Assembly: GCA_002633005.1 (NCBI GenBank) | Contig: NMRA01000048.1 | Span: 64,001-128,000, forward strand | Reading direction: 5' to 3' | Length of the DNA stretch: 64,000 bases | Origin: Phoronis australis | Taxonomy: Eukaryota > Phoronida > Phoronidae | In this document: positions 24,501 through 37,223 of the stretch, in pieces | How positions within the stretch are numbered: the stretch's first letter is position 1 | Layout: every line of letters begins with the position of its first letter | Made by a program: the position numbers and the translations under genes | The notes under the pieces: generated by a model | The model's database searches: none | Seen by the model: only the letters and a program-made list of their open reading frames with translations | What the model was told of the DNA's origin: nothing

Positions 24501-27500
24501 AAAAATACAAACAAGCTATTTTCCACAGCATTATACATGTACATGTAGGTATCCGCAATGCTTCAGTTTCTATTAAATGAATTACTCACTTTCTTTAGTT
24601 TCTACTGTAACATCAAACAACAATTTCCCCCATTCCTACAAAGGATTCATTAACCAAGCCAATTACCTTTGTTGACATTATTTTTACTGAGCTCCTATCG
24701 GGCACAGTCTCATGCAGCAAGTCCAGCTCTAAACTGAAGTCGCTGCCACTGGAAAGTTTTACCAAAACACTCAGCTGTAAATATTACAACACAATATTAA
24801 TTCATTCATAAACACAGCCAGACACTAAGATATCCACCTTCAGCAGTGAGACATGTAACATTAATCAAGTTAATTGTATTAACGACTTGTACACATTTAC
24901 ATAACAACATTTTAAAAAGGTCCAGCTCAGCAGTACAGGTCATGAAATATTCTGTTAACTAGATGATGCCGAGATGTCACCATTCCACAGAAATACGACT
25001 TTCAGAAAATACAAACACTCACTGTCAGTTTAGTAGGTACATCACTAAATCCACAGACGTGTCGAAAAAATTACACATAACCTCAATTCAACAAAAAAAA
25101 CAGTTAGTAATGGTAAACTTTTCATCTAACTTACTGGAAAATAATAGCAAATTGTTACTTGAAACTTTATAACTAAATCATTAAAAATAAATATATTCTA
25201 AATTCAAGCACTCTGGCTTAAAGTAATTACCTGGTCTTAGAACCTGACTTACCGTTCTTGGCTGTATATTGACCAATAGGTCTTCCTCTTTCACTTTCTT
25301 CAGAAGCAGAGTGACCACCACGTGTGAGTCAGTCTGATACCAGTCATACCTAATAACACAACGTAAACTTTGTGACACAGTAGCAACACATTGAAACCAG
25401 ACATTTGACTTTACTTGTTGATTCCAGGATCATCTGCCCCTACCAATTTTGAGTCCAAATGACTCGATATATCTTGTAATCTATTAACGCTACATCTTAC
25501 ATTTGAGCATTTATGTACAAAGAGGTCACAAGGTCAAAAAAGACGAGAAGCAATACACTACGGTTCATTTACTACCTGGTCTTGGAAGCAGTTGGCATGG
25601 CAACCACTTCAGGGGCAGCTGTTGAGGTTGGTAACTGAAACAAACAAAAATAATTGCCATGATCAGGTACCAACACGTCACATTTCCAACAAATTTCAAA
25701 TAACTTGCGATGACAGAAACCTACGCCGTAAAGACAGCATCAAGCTGTAAGTCGTAATGAAATTTAAAAGTGCTGTGAACCTGCCTTCTGTCAAAAATTA
25801 CTTATGATTTAAGTCACTTACCATTAAGTCACTTACTTAAGCTTGGAAAGAACAAACTATCCATTACTATTAGTAAAATCTGACCAAAATAGTTCTTCCA
25901 AGAGCCTGATGGTAACCATGGTGCAGAACTTAGATATGGTAAAGGTGGCACATGTTTTGTCAAAACTGATCGAATTTCACTCGTCCAACATGTTTAGACC
26001 TTAATTATAGATTTTAAAGCTTGCTCAAGATCATGCTCAATGAGGCTGTTTTGACCTATCCATTTTATGCAGGAAGCATGGGCTCGGACAGGAGGCAGTG
26101 TGGCCTTCTGGGATAAGTGTTCGCATCCTTAATCCAAGGTCATGGGTTTGAATAACACTGGGGCACGCTGTAGACCCTCGAGTCGGATCTCTAGCTTCTC
26201 AGCTCAGTTTTATCTATATATTTTTAATAAAGCATAAAAATGGTTCCAGGTGATCAGTGCAATGGTCACCTGTGCAGCCTGCGCACATCTCGTACATGTA
26301 CCGGACAGCCGGCAGTTTTTTTCTTTTTGTAATGGGATAGGGCAATAAAGAACTGTTCCTTTTTCCCATTCCCAGAAGTCACCTATTATCGGAGAACGGA
26401 GTAGCTTGCAACCAATGTTACGAAAGAAATCATAAAAGTTTGTTCCTCTGACAAAAGGGCAGACTTACAACACCTTTATGTTATCACTGATGTCCCGAAC
26501 TAGAATGTCTGACGGAGTGAGCTAAGAATATGTGGCTACACCAGGCCTTAGAATGACCAAAGACGAAGAAGAGGAAAATTTTCTTGGTGACGTATCATTC
26601 CACAAACACATTGGCTTGTGTGATAGAAATATTTTTGGTGTTGTAAAATTTAACTAAAATAAATGTTTTTGCATGAATAAAGACAAAAAAGAGATGGAAA
26701 AAGAGGAAACTGGAAATCAAATAAGAGGAAATTGAAATCTAGAAATAGGAAATTCTCTTAAAAGAGGAAAATTCCAAGTCCTGCTACACAACGATAACTT
26801 TTGAAAAATGATGAATAATAACTGCACACCACTAAATATTTTAAAATTCAAATGACTGTTTCGAATGTCTTCAGTTTACCAACCTATCCCATTTTTGTTG
26901 ATACATTTATTTACCCAGAAATCGTATTATTAATGAATATGGCAGCGACACTCCCACCATTCAATTTTAAATTTTCTCATTTAAATTTTCTAGACGTAAC
27001 CCTGAACAGGCCTCATAGCTCACCTTGTTGGCTTCCCTGGTCTTCCTCTCCTCTGCAAGAAAGAAAGCCGACTTTAAGCATAAAGAAAGGCAGAACAGAA
27101 TGCATAAACAATCTGAAAAAAGTCATTCATCATGACTATTCCAATTAAGTCAGAATTTTTTAAGATGACAAATTCAAGCAAGAATTCATACTTTATTCAA
27201 TGAAGAAAACTAGTTACACTACGGAGCTGTAACACTCATAGAGCTGTACATGACAATCACAGGGCTTCAAAACACTCATTAATCAAATGAAACTTCAGTC
27301 TTGATAATCATTTTCTCGCAATACTGAAAACAAAACACTGCATATTTACCAACTACTAAATTAGTGTCATTGTTTCCAATCCATGGAATCTTATCGCGAA
27401 ATGCAAGTGATTTATGTAGTGATACTGAGGAGAAAGGAAATGCGACAAGCATAACCTCTAATTACTAAAATGCCAGGCTGTGAACAATTTATTGAAATCT

Positions 27501-30500
27501 CGGCCTCCGACTCAATAGCATATTGTGCACACACACCTGCCCAAATGAACGCCCACATAAACGCGCAAATGCACATGCTCACAACCTTGAGACACAGGAG
27601 AGTTTTGATGCAGAGTTCGAATTAGGCACAAGTGCAGGAGAAAAATATTCCACGTTTTGCCAACTTTGCTTGCAGACTTTGGAACAAGAAGCACAAACAT
27701 GCATGTCAACTGTTTGTTTTAACCTATGTTTTTAACCAGAGTGTGAAAATCATTGGCCTACATGGTTTTCTTCCAGTTTCAAAAGTTAAATGCAAAAATG
27801 TGCTTGCGACAATGATAAGTGCAAACTTAAAACTTGAACATTTCTCAAACAATGTTGCCATTTTATTATGGCCGGTTCACAGTTAACGTACATGAGTGAC
27901 TTTTGGCCGCACATACCTGTACAAGTTCTGCATGTACTCAGCTTAGTAACAAGAAAAACAAGATTTTACTCTCGCTTACCATGTTCAAGAAATATTAGAC
28001 AGAATGTGTTCTATAAGCTGTAACTGTATACGAAATACTGAAACTGTCAAACTTTAAATTATATACACAACCTCGTTTTCTGTCGTTACTTGTGAGGACC
28101 TTGAACACAATGCTGTTCCAAGCCAAATTTGAACTCTGCAAGTACTTTTTGTTTCATTCCATCCTTGGAACTGAATTCAAGTTGAAAAGCAATGGCATTT
28201 AACAAGCTCTTAATTCTTCACGTTCATACCATAGTCATGGTGGGGCTCCAAAAAATCAGCTCCGGCTTCGTGTACCAACTCAAACATGATTTAGCTTGGT
28301 TTGAAATTGGTAATATTTGGGCCATCTTCAAACAAAGAAACACAATGTTAACTAACCTATCAACTCAGCTTCACATTTTTGTATCCACGACGAAAACAGC
28401 GTCGATGAAGCTGAAAAATAAAATGAACAACATCAAAATTTAATCACAGATGAATTAGGTGCAACGATTAAAATTTCACCAATATATGACGGCCAAGTGA
28501 AATTTTATTTTTTAAATTTTTCATTAGCTTTACGTAAATTGATGATTCTCCTCATTCAAGTTGAGAACCATAGCTACCACAAGGAAACATTTTGAAAAAA
28601 TGTGGACATTCACAATGTTAGAAGACTTTGAAAAAGAAACAAGAAAACTTTGGCAATTATTTTTATCTGAAATTGATAAGATTTCAAGATACATTCAACG
28701 GCAACTTTGAATGAACCAAAACAGCTGGGATCAAAATAGCACAATCCGCAACATGTTCACTTTGAAGACCAGTATAATTTGTTTGTAAACTGAATAACAG
28801 AAGTGACCGTTTGTGATAGCACTGAGGGCAATCTTCACGTAATAGACAGACTTGACTTGTGCATAAAAGTTTGGTTAGAATTTGTACCTCATGGGGCTTA
28901 CAAGGACACAGCAAGGATGGAAAAGTAGCCAGATCACATTAACAATGATTTGAGACTACGTCACACTAATTGTACTGCCAACCATTATGAATTCAAACCA
29001 AATGAATTTCTGCATTAGTAGCAGAAAGATGGCAGTGTTATTGTTACTACTGTGAAGCTGAGCTGCTGTGATTCAGATAAATAAATGCAGTTTAAACCAT
29101 ACTCACAGTTAAATTTGAAAGTAGTTACTAAGAGCCTTTCAATGATGACCTGCAGTCTACAAGGAGTTGCTCAGCCCACTGAACACTGGCTGACACTTCA
29201 CATGACACCTAGTGTCAGCAACCAGAGTGAACAAGATGGCAGGTAATCATTGAAATGCTCTCAGTAACGATCTTCAGTTTTCCCTGTGAGTATGGTTTAA
29301 ACTGCAATGTAATTGTAACTACGGCATAATTGTCTTGATCATGTCGTTGTTCAAATCGGTATAAAATTACTGAAATGGATATCCATATATGTTCAATAAA
29401 CTATGCTGACTATATTTCACTTTACAGTTACACACAAAAGGCTTAAATATCAGGAGCAAACAAAAGAACAAACCGTCCACTTTTTCGCCTTCTTGAAAAG
29501 TAGTCTTAGCATAGTGGTAGGCTTTTAAGTAAAACTGGGCAATTCTGGAAAGTAGAAGTGAGATTTTCAAACACATATTATTTTGATGAGGGTGAAAGTG
29601 AGATTGTCGGTGCGCATCCACCAGGGGTCGCAACTAGTGTGACCATTGGGACAAGTATGTACTCAGTAAGGATAGCTTTTTCCTGATTTATACTCGACAA
29701 AAGAAATAATTAAAGTTCAAAGATAAGGGGGGGTTAAAGTGACAGAAATAAATGGTGACAACGTTGTGTATCAGCCCCTACAGGAATTTGAACCCATGAC
29801 CTCAGTGGGCACAGTCCAGCACTAAAATGCAGTGTGGCAAGTAGCATCAGGTGACCAGCTTTGATTTCATTTAATTCCACCAAATGTAATTTCCAATAAA
29901 ACCACAGAAACAAAATGGATTTAGCAATTTTAAAGCTCCTGTCACACAGGAAGTCCATCGCATCTAACAATAATTCCAACCACGTCTTTTTGGGTCCTAA
30001 AACCGATTGTGAAATTTTAACACATGTAGATTGTTCTGCATCAGACTGGAGCTCACAGGTGGTACTTATGGTGTATTAACCATCCCAAACTTGTTTGTTA
30101 GTTCAAAGCTGCAAATTCTTGGGCTTCCGCAAACACGGACACACAGTCTTTTCAGAAAAAAGCAGCAAATGGCAGCAACTTTAGATAGCTTTTCACAGAT
30201 TCACCAGTTCCTACCATAGCAAACAAAATACAAAACTGTAAAGAGCAAAAATTGTTGAACAAGCTTTGAACGAATAAGTTTTACAAAAAAAAACAAAAAA
30301 CAGTTGCATCATTCAAGACAAGACTAGGCACTAAATTAATAAACATCGAGCATAGATTTCAAAACCGACTGCATTCCAGGATGTTGAAATTCAGGATGAC
30401 TTACCCTTTTCGTAAATAAGCTTTTGTATTTTTGGAGTCCAACTCTATAGCTTTTACTGCATCCGCTAAGGCGTCTGAAAACAATGGAAAGGAAGTATTA

Positions 30501-33069
30501 ACAATTACCTCGGCAATGATGTTTGTACAATACCATGTAGTGAATATAAGACCAGGGCTTTATTACAGGAGCTTTAGAACAACAAGTTCCAAATAACAAC
30601 GTGTCTACATTAAAACAGCTGTGATAAAATGCTGCAATACATGATGAAATTGTTAATGAAGTGGAAAGTTCCGCAAAGCAGTCAATGACACATTTCAAGA
30701 CAAAAACACAGAACTCTGTATACTTCAAAAGACATGGAATTTTATCTAAACTTTGTTTGCTACTTGTTTCACCAGCTGGCACACCCTCTGTGGTTGAACT
30801 TAAAAACTAAATGAGACCCACGCTAATGGGAAGAGTCCAAAAGTAAATTGGAGAACACAGCAGAAAGATTAAAACCAGGGTCTCTCTAGGACTTATCTTA
30901 ATGTTCTGTTCTCATGTCATAATGGAGCACAGAAATATCCAAAACCGTAATCTCTCATGACTGTTCATATTACTATCTTGCAAAATTAGAATCTTGCCTC
31001 AACAAAATGCACACGTCTTAATTATGAACCCAGATGTGTGCGACCAGTTGTTTCTAAGCGCATTTCCGTCACTAACAGGTTTTATTATTACCTCCTAATT
31101 TATTTAAGGTTGACAAAATTGTTCATTGAACAAAAAACGAAGTGTTGTTTTTTCAATTTAGAAGAACTTTCAAAACAATTCAAGATACGTTACTGCATTC
31201 TGAAGTATAGGTATACGATTGGGCATATAGGCAAAAATGTTATGTCACAAGTTCAAACAGGTACACCTCATAAAGATGGTAGTTAACTTACCTCCATATT
31301 TTTCTAATTTGACAAAAGCCTGAGATCTGTTTGAAAAGAAATCACTTTTGCTGGAGTCTTCTGCTATGGCTTGACTGTACAACTGAAAAATGTAAAACAT
31401 ATTAAAAGACACATACGAATGTAAAAGGATATGAGGTAAAACAGACTGGTAATTACCTCAAAATTAATTAAATACTGTACAAAGACATCACTAGTAACCA
31501 CCAGCCCATTGGTGGAACTATGGTGAGAGTCAACTCAATGTCAAGGATACGCAATACATCGCCTGTTGATGTAGGTATGAAGGTGTTGACCCTGTGCTGT
31601 TCAATTGACTTGCTTTGCAATTTAAGAATACTAAAAGATATGCAAGGAAACAGTTACATGCGAATAATAGGTTGGGCTACCAAAACCGTAATTGTCTCCC
31701 TTTCTTTATAGGTCACATGACCAAAGAAGTTGTTGTAACATTGACCACAGGAAAAACATGACTGACAATGGACAACTTTTAACATGTGGCCAAGTAAATT
31801 GCACTGATAACAGGATTGAATAAGTTAAAGCTGCATTTCATCCCATTAAGATGGCTGAAAATGAAAATTGAATAAAGCCTTTTACTCTTCTAAAATTGGT
31901 CACATTCCTTACTGTGTCGGAATTTCATTTCCCTGATCTGTTACAAGAATATTGAAACCATCAGTGATTCATGAGGATGGTTCGGAGTTTATTGGGGTAG
32001 GCTAAGCCTAAAATTGTGAATTTAAAAATGGTGCATATCGCATTGCCTGTGACTTGAGATGGTAGCAGTTATCTATATTTATGGTAAGGAGTATTACTAG
32101 ACAAATTTTATCGCAATAAAGGGCTTAATTCCATTTTTAGCCAACTAAATAGGAGAACAGGCAGCTAAGTCTCGACTTGTTAGGGTCTCTGTTATTAGTA
32201 GTTTTCACTCAAAAGTTATCACCAGCTCCCAGCGATAACTAGTTGACAAGATACCCATAAGGTTCAAGAGGGGGCAACGTTGATGAACCAACTACACCTT
32301 ACGTACTGTCCGCACTGCAAGTTATCTCAGAACAAGTTGCCACTAGGTTTAGACTTAAGTAATAGTGCAGTTGTCAAAGAATCTTGCTTTATGCGACAGA
32401 AAATGCGGAAATAGCAACAAGACATTCCGGCGTGTCACCTAATGGTGATCAAATGTCCATTATATACAGGAGGAGCACAAGAACAATGGACGTTGCCACC
32501 ATTCTGCTATTTTTTTTTTCACTCGACGAACTTTTTATGCCATATCAGAAACCTCAGAATTCATTTTGGTGGCGCCCAAGAGTTTCAGTTTTGGAGACCT
32601 CAGATTTTCAATGTGACTTGGCCTTTAGTTTAGTGTCAAGTGTTGAAGTTGCAAAGTGGAATACCTGCTGACTGCTGCACACAGCCACAAGGTTAGGATG
32701 ACGCCCCATATTTGTCACATGGTGTAGGCCGGGTGTGTAGTTTGGGCACTCGGATGAACATGGAAAAGGTTCTCTTTGTTTTGGGGTGACTCGTAGTGGA
32801 CACGACTTAAGACAAACACAAGTCACAAGACTTAAGTCACAAGCTGACAAGTTCACAACTCAAGTCCCAAGAACAGAACTCAACTACTCAAGTCAAGGTT
32901 TGGTTTGCCTCGTTTCCGACTTACTTCCACTGCCTTTTCATATTCTTCGGCCACAAAAGCTTCGTTGCCTTTACTGAAAGATAAAGTATAGATAATTACA
33001 CTTCAGGTTAAATACCAGCATATAGGGGAATTCCAAGGAAACAAACGCTCACTACCTGTACAACTCCAT
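21507..33069 (-). CDS. SUGT1: SGT1 homolog: TPR-CS-SGS co-chaperone
   Basis: HSP90 co-chaperone linking HSP90 to SKP1/SCF ubiquitin ligase, kinetochore assembly and leucine-rich-repeat sensors; cytoplasm and nucleus. Coding exons in transcript order: 33069-33056, 32973-32925, 31382-31292, 30474-30405, 29544-29474, 28410-28357, 27052-27024, 25634-25576, 25349-25253, 24774-24667, 24229-24142, 23003-22828, 21614-21507. They total 1014 nt with every phase closing, giving 337 residues (human isoforms are about 330-365). TPR region about residues 1-105 ([22 protein letters not shown]); CS domain about 146-232 ([19 protein letters not shown]); SGS about 250-337 ([40 protein letters not shown], ending [10 protein letters not shown]). 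The start ATG has a good context (AAAACATGG) and only four codons precede the first coding intron. A 5' UTR exon ending near 33462 spliced to 33084 is plausible. Confidence 0.95.
22989..23186. repeat. 49-50-bp minisatellite overlapping a SUGT1 splice acceptor
   Basis: Four units begin near 22989, 23039, 23088 and 23137, sharing GCAAAGTAATGAGTGACA and GGATACTT. The first unit contains the real acceptor and first codons of SUGT1 exon 12 (exon edge 23003). The outermost unit keeps a decoy acceptor-like sequence, and the two inner units carry a TTGTGTGTGTA block instead. Confidence 0.85.
23530..23990. repeat. Possible dispersed repeat, more GC-rich than its surroundings
   Basis: A stretch in a SUGT1 intron whose base composition and short internal motifs (CTAGGGTCACACTAGGGTTG, TACCTGTACCACGTACC) differ from the flanking AT-rich intron. 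It has the look of an untranslated retroelement tail, but I cannot name a family. Confidence 0.3.
24121..24141 (-). repeat. GTAAC pentanucleotide repeat forming a splice donor
   Basis: On the minus strand the donor of the SUGT1 exon ending at 24142 is followed by four consecutive GTAAC units. The first supplies the GT used; each following unit is another possible donor 5 bases downstream. Confidence 0.8.
26085..26330 (+). repeat. tRNA-derived SINE-like element
   Basis: Has an A-box-like GTGTGGCCTTCTGGGA and a B-box-like GGTCATGGGTTTGAATAAC about 40 bases apart, followed by a non-tRNA body and a T-rich end. The body from 26223 to 26325 (AATAAAGCATAAAAATGG then GGTTCC, TGCGCAC) recurs at 40449-40556. 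Confidence 0.6.
29086..29306. mobile_element. 221-bp MITE in a SUGT1 intron
   Basis: Ends are perfect inverted repeats of 23 bp, starting TGCAGTTTAAACCATACTCA at 29086. The similarity continues inward imperfectly for about 65 bp (AGTTACTAAGAGC paired with GCTCTCAGTAAC). No coding capacity. The target duplication is ambiguous because the ends are self-complementary at TGCA. Confidence 0.8.
29735..29860 (-). repeat. tRNA-derived SINE-like fragment, minus strand
   Basis: Read on the minus strand it has a B box GGTCATGGGTTCAAATTCC and an A-box-like segment about 35 bases upstream, matching the head of the element at 26085. A run of seven C follows the body. Confidence 0.5.
32786..32885. repeat. 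Degenerate ACAAGTC/ACTTAAGTC repeat
   Basis: A short run of related words (GACTTAAGAC, ACAAGTCACAAG, ACTTAAGTCACAAG, ACTCAAGTC) just downstream of a SUGT1 coding exon, inside the intron. Simple repeat with no other role seen. Confidence 0.5.
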
Positions 33070-35408
33070 GTTTTCTGGATTCTTCTGCTTGGTTTCATAT
33101 TAATTTCTGGAACGGATCTTTATTTAAAATAAATCTGTACTAATACAAAAAATTCAATAAAAATATTCATTTTAAATATCTATAATTTGTGAATGTGTTT
33201 AATTAAACTTAAGTATTGTAAAGATATGGTAAAATTTTGTCTTTTTCTTGTACTTTTAACAGCTTCTGAATTATTGACTCAATAGCTTTGAGACCCTGTA
33301 GATGTCGCTTTGCAATATTTAAGTTCCGGTATGTTTTCTTTTTTGTGTTTTAAATTTTGAGAATTGTCAAGATAGTAACTGAGTGTGTTCTGAGTATGTT
33401 AGAGTTTCAATAACGCATTGGAACGCACACATTCCTATTCAAAATATGTACGCGGGCTTACCTGCTGCTTTTAGATAATTGGATTTTTGACGGATGCCGA
33501 CCTGTTACTGTTAGTGTTGGTCACCCGTGGCTTTTCACCCGGGCCAGGCTCCAATCTACTGATCTAGCCAGCCAGCTAGGTGTATGAAGACTGTCGTCAA
33601 CATACAGCTAGGTACCACTGTGTTTTTTTCTTCCGTAGACTCCGATATTGCACACAGCCAGGGTAGTTCTGCTCGTCACCTCGCCGTGAAACTTGTATCA
33701 ACATGTAAAGCTAAAGTAAAGACTGGACGGGGTGCGTGTAAAATCTGGGAATCAACCGACACTCACCTTGCCTGTTACAGCCGTTTAAGTGAAAAACAAT
33801 GCAATAAACATCATTTTCTTGCGTAACTCTCCGCCTTTTCTAACAATGAAAAGTATGTCGTCGTTTTGAAAACTGTATGCTCTCGTGTCACGCGCACGCA
33901 CCATTTCCTAAATTTTTGTGAGATCTCTTCGCAGATGATGATAGCTTGGCAGCAGTAAAATTTCTTCTGAAGTTCGGTTTTTCGGTATCAAAATTCTAAA
34001 AACCTAATAATGAAGTGAAACCAGTTCCGATAATTTGTTGTGACGTGTACACAACGGTTGCGTCGCAACCTCGTGAAAGAACAATGAGCTGATTGAAGAA
34101 TCGGCGAAAAAAGAAACTGGCCAATATTTCTTGGCACCAGAAGCTGTCACTAAAGATCGCTCCACAACTTAAGCAGCAGAATAGCGGTAGAACACCATTT
34201 TTTCCAACACAGTTAAATAATTTAGTTTACTCAAGGAAGACTGTACTTTTTAATGACACTAATTTTGTGTCAGATTTTATCTTACCCACATAGGTGCAAA
34301 GCTGTATATTTATTATACAGCTTTGTACCAAGGCTAGCTCCAATCCTAGTCCTAGTCCTAGGCGACGGCACATCCTAATCAAGCTTGTACACCGGGAGAT
34401 TTTATCCGAATTACTTCTAACCCTGACTAACGTGTCAAAACTATGTTTATGTTTGTACCTTTTGAGTGGAGATTGGCACTTTTGGAGGTAGTTGGAGTCT
34501 TCAAATCCTTCCAGCTCAGACAAACACTCCTTGAATAGTCTGCCGACACTGAGACTTCAGATGAATTGGGGTTCTGCACATGAGAGTTGAGTGTCCAGTC
34601 TGTCTAAGAGGCAATTGCCGCTTGGCAAGTGGCTTGGAGATATGATACACTTATAATGTTCACTCTATTCCCTCTTGTGGAATACAGCCACAGGCTTACC
34701 TCTTCAGCTACAGATCTCAGCAACACCAGGTAGCATCCTGGAATTTCCCTTGGCAACACTCACCCGTGCCCTGGACTTTGCAACGGTTATGCTCATTTGC
34801 ACTCCCAAAATACAGTATGATGAGTCTCCCTATAGATCTAGTCTGAGCTCGGAGATTAGACCCTGGACCGTGTGGTCACTAATGTTGATTTAAGATTCTC
34901 ATTGAACTGAACAGACATCAGTATTAGTATACAGATCCGTCTCAGGGTTGATTTCAGATTAGATCAGAATTGTTATTTCTCCTGTTGTAAGCCTATGACC
35001 TCTATCCTTTCATCAATGTATTGCCGTTTTGTGATTAGCACAAAGTAGTGGTTATTGAAAACTGGGTTGTACACTTTGTCTCTTTCATTAAAAAGAGTCC
35101 ATGTTAAGAGTGTTTGAGTGTGGTTGGCGTTCAGTTTCTTTGGTACTTGTGCAGACCTTGGTAAGAATTTGGTCCTGTAATAGCAGTCTTAGATTTTGAC
35201 ATCAACACTTTCCTCCAGTTTCTGAAACTGTAGTAAAATGCACATAAGTTGGTTCCGACTAGTCTTTGGAATTTTATTTTGGTGTGACAAAAATGGATGT
35301 ATCTGAAGGGACGATTGCAGGAACTAGAACAACTGTATTGCAGTGTCGCACTTGTGTGAGTGTTGCTGTGTCAATAAAATTTGCAATGTTGTGTATGTTT
35401 GATTTCAG
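33070..35408. other. Head-to-head region between SUGT1 and nocturnin
   Basis: Both genes point away from this interval, so it should hold both promoters and any first non-coding exons. A minus-strand donor CAG/GTAAGC at 33462-33460 is a good candidate end of a SUGT1 5' UTR exon. I see no CACGTG E-box. A perfect 11-bp hairpin lies at 34296-34329. No coding exon recognised. Confidence 0.45.
34296..34329. repeat. Perfect short inverted repeat
   Basis: Arms CAAAGCTGTAT and ATACAGCTTTG around a short AT-rich loop. Possible cruciform or RNA hairpin in the SUGT1-nocturnin gap. Confidence 0.7.
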
Positions 35409-35419
35409 TAACTAAAACA

Positions 35420-37194
35420 ATGTCCAGAAACCAATCGGATGCTGTTGTAGAAGAGATCAGAGAACACACTAAGACCCTGCCTCCTTTACTCAGGAGACAG
35501 TTTGTCCAGTCTCCACAGCTCACTAACTCCTCGGACCATGTGGTTAGAATTATGCAGTGGAACATTCTAGCTCAGGGTAAGATATTGAACACTGTTGTTA
35601 ATGCTTTCACTACTCCGCGCGCCTCTCTGCAAGTCATCCTGTCAATGCAAATGTGCCAATGGATGAGCTGGGTACTTTCCCATTCTTGACCTTAATTACA
35701 TCCCATGTTATTAAAATCCTCAAACTGTATTTGACACTGAACAATGCAGTTCTAAAAAGCTTGTCAGCGAAAGAATTGATCCTTAGATACAAGAAATATA
35801 AATGCATTGTAAAACTGATTTGCAAGGGTTTTGAATACTTGCCATTAATCTTAATACTTAGTCCTTCGGCTTTTTCCATATACTGCTCGTCCTTCGAGGG
35901 TAACTTATTATTTATATATATGTTGCAGTCCAGAACTGTGTTCCAGAGTCTTTTTCCAAATTCCAGTAAAGGCTGAGACAATGGAGAAATTTTAAATAAT
36001 AATCAAAGATCCAAAATAATGTAATACTTAAATAAATTTCTACTTGAAATTTCTTTTGAAAAGTTTATAAAAATGATAGAGAATAAGGTCCTGTAAGTTT
36101 GAAGTTTAGCTCATTCAAATTAGCGGTAAAGGCAGTTTGAGTTGCCAAATAACAAATGAAGGCAACAAATTATTTATGAAATTTAATCTTTAAAATAAAC
36201 CAGGCATTATTAGATTGTTAGGTTTTCTGATCAATGGAAATTGTGCGTGTGATCTTGGTGTGCCCTTCAAACGCATCCACCTATTTTTAATTTTATTGTG
36301 TTACTGTAATCATTTGATGCGCAGCATCCTATTCAGCTAAAATTTGCTTTCTCTTCAGCCTTGGCATTGGGTAAAGACAACTTTGTCTGCTGTCCACAAG
36401 AGGCACTGCAGTGGAACACACGAAAGTACCGCATCTTGGAAGAGCTATTGTGCTACAAGGCTGATATCATTTGTCTCCAGGAAGTGGATGTGTTCTCCTA
36501 CATCAACGATAACCTCACCAAGTTTGGCTATTCTGGGGTATTCTTCCCTAAGGTTGATTCTCCTTGTCTTTACGTTGCAAGTGACAGTGTGGGCCCAAAT
36601 GGATTATGTCCTGATGGATGCGCTATTTTCTACAAGACCTCTAAATATAGACTTGTACAGAATAAGTCTGTGCCTCTGCAGAATGGCTCCTTGCCAACCA
36701 ATCAAGTGACCATCATGGCTCTGTTTGAGGAGGTGGTAAAAGACCCTCGACAGTTTGTCATTGCGGTCACTCACTTGAAAGCGAAGAAGGGACATGAAAC
36801 TTTGCGCCACAGTCAAGGCTGTGATTTGCTGGCTAAAGTGAGCCAGTTTGCTGGTGACAGACCCGTCGTCATCTGCGGGGATTTCAATGCCACTCAGGAG
36901 GAGCCCGTGTACTCGGCATTTGACCAGAGCGAGCTGGGTCTGACTAGCGCTTACAGAGTTTTGAATGGCCAGGAACCTGACTATACGACATGGAAGATCA
37001 GGGGAAGTGCCAGTGGACACAAGACTGAATACTGTCGCACCATTGATTACATTTGGGTGTCTAAAGGTAAAATTGAAGTCGCTGACTACTTGAATTTTCC
37101 AACGGCGGAGGAGGTTGGTCCTGATCGACTTCCCTCATTCTCATATGCATCCGACCACTTCTCACTGGCAGTCGATCTTGTTTTCAAGTCTTGA
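35420..37194 (+). CDS. NOCT: Nocturnin, EEP-fold NADP(H) 2'-phosphatase
   Basis: Endonuclease/exonuclease/phosphatase-fold enzyme that removes the 2' phosphate of NADP(H), long described as a circadian deadenylase; mitochondria and cytosol. Exons: 35409-35576 (ATG at 35420) and 36359-37194, joined in phase 1 to give 330 residues. Visible catalytic motifs: N48 in MQWNILAQ, E94 in CLQEVD, H191 in VTHLKAK, D227/N229 in GDFNA, D282 in TIDYIW, H319 in SDHFS; also YTTWKIR and RLPSF, typical of nocturnin rather than CCR4/CNOT6. An insertion near residues 125-137 is longer than in the vertebrate protein. The 35409 exon has a clean acceptor and is open upstream of the ATG, so a further 5' exon (vertebrates have a targeting sequence there) may be missing. 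Confidence 0.95.
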
Positions 37195-37223
37195 CGTAGA
37201 GCACTGTTTTTATGCATACTGTC

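Noticed and set aside
36604-37020. 138-codon minus-strand frame
   Set aside because: Shadow of the nocturnin catalytic exon.
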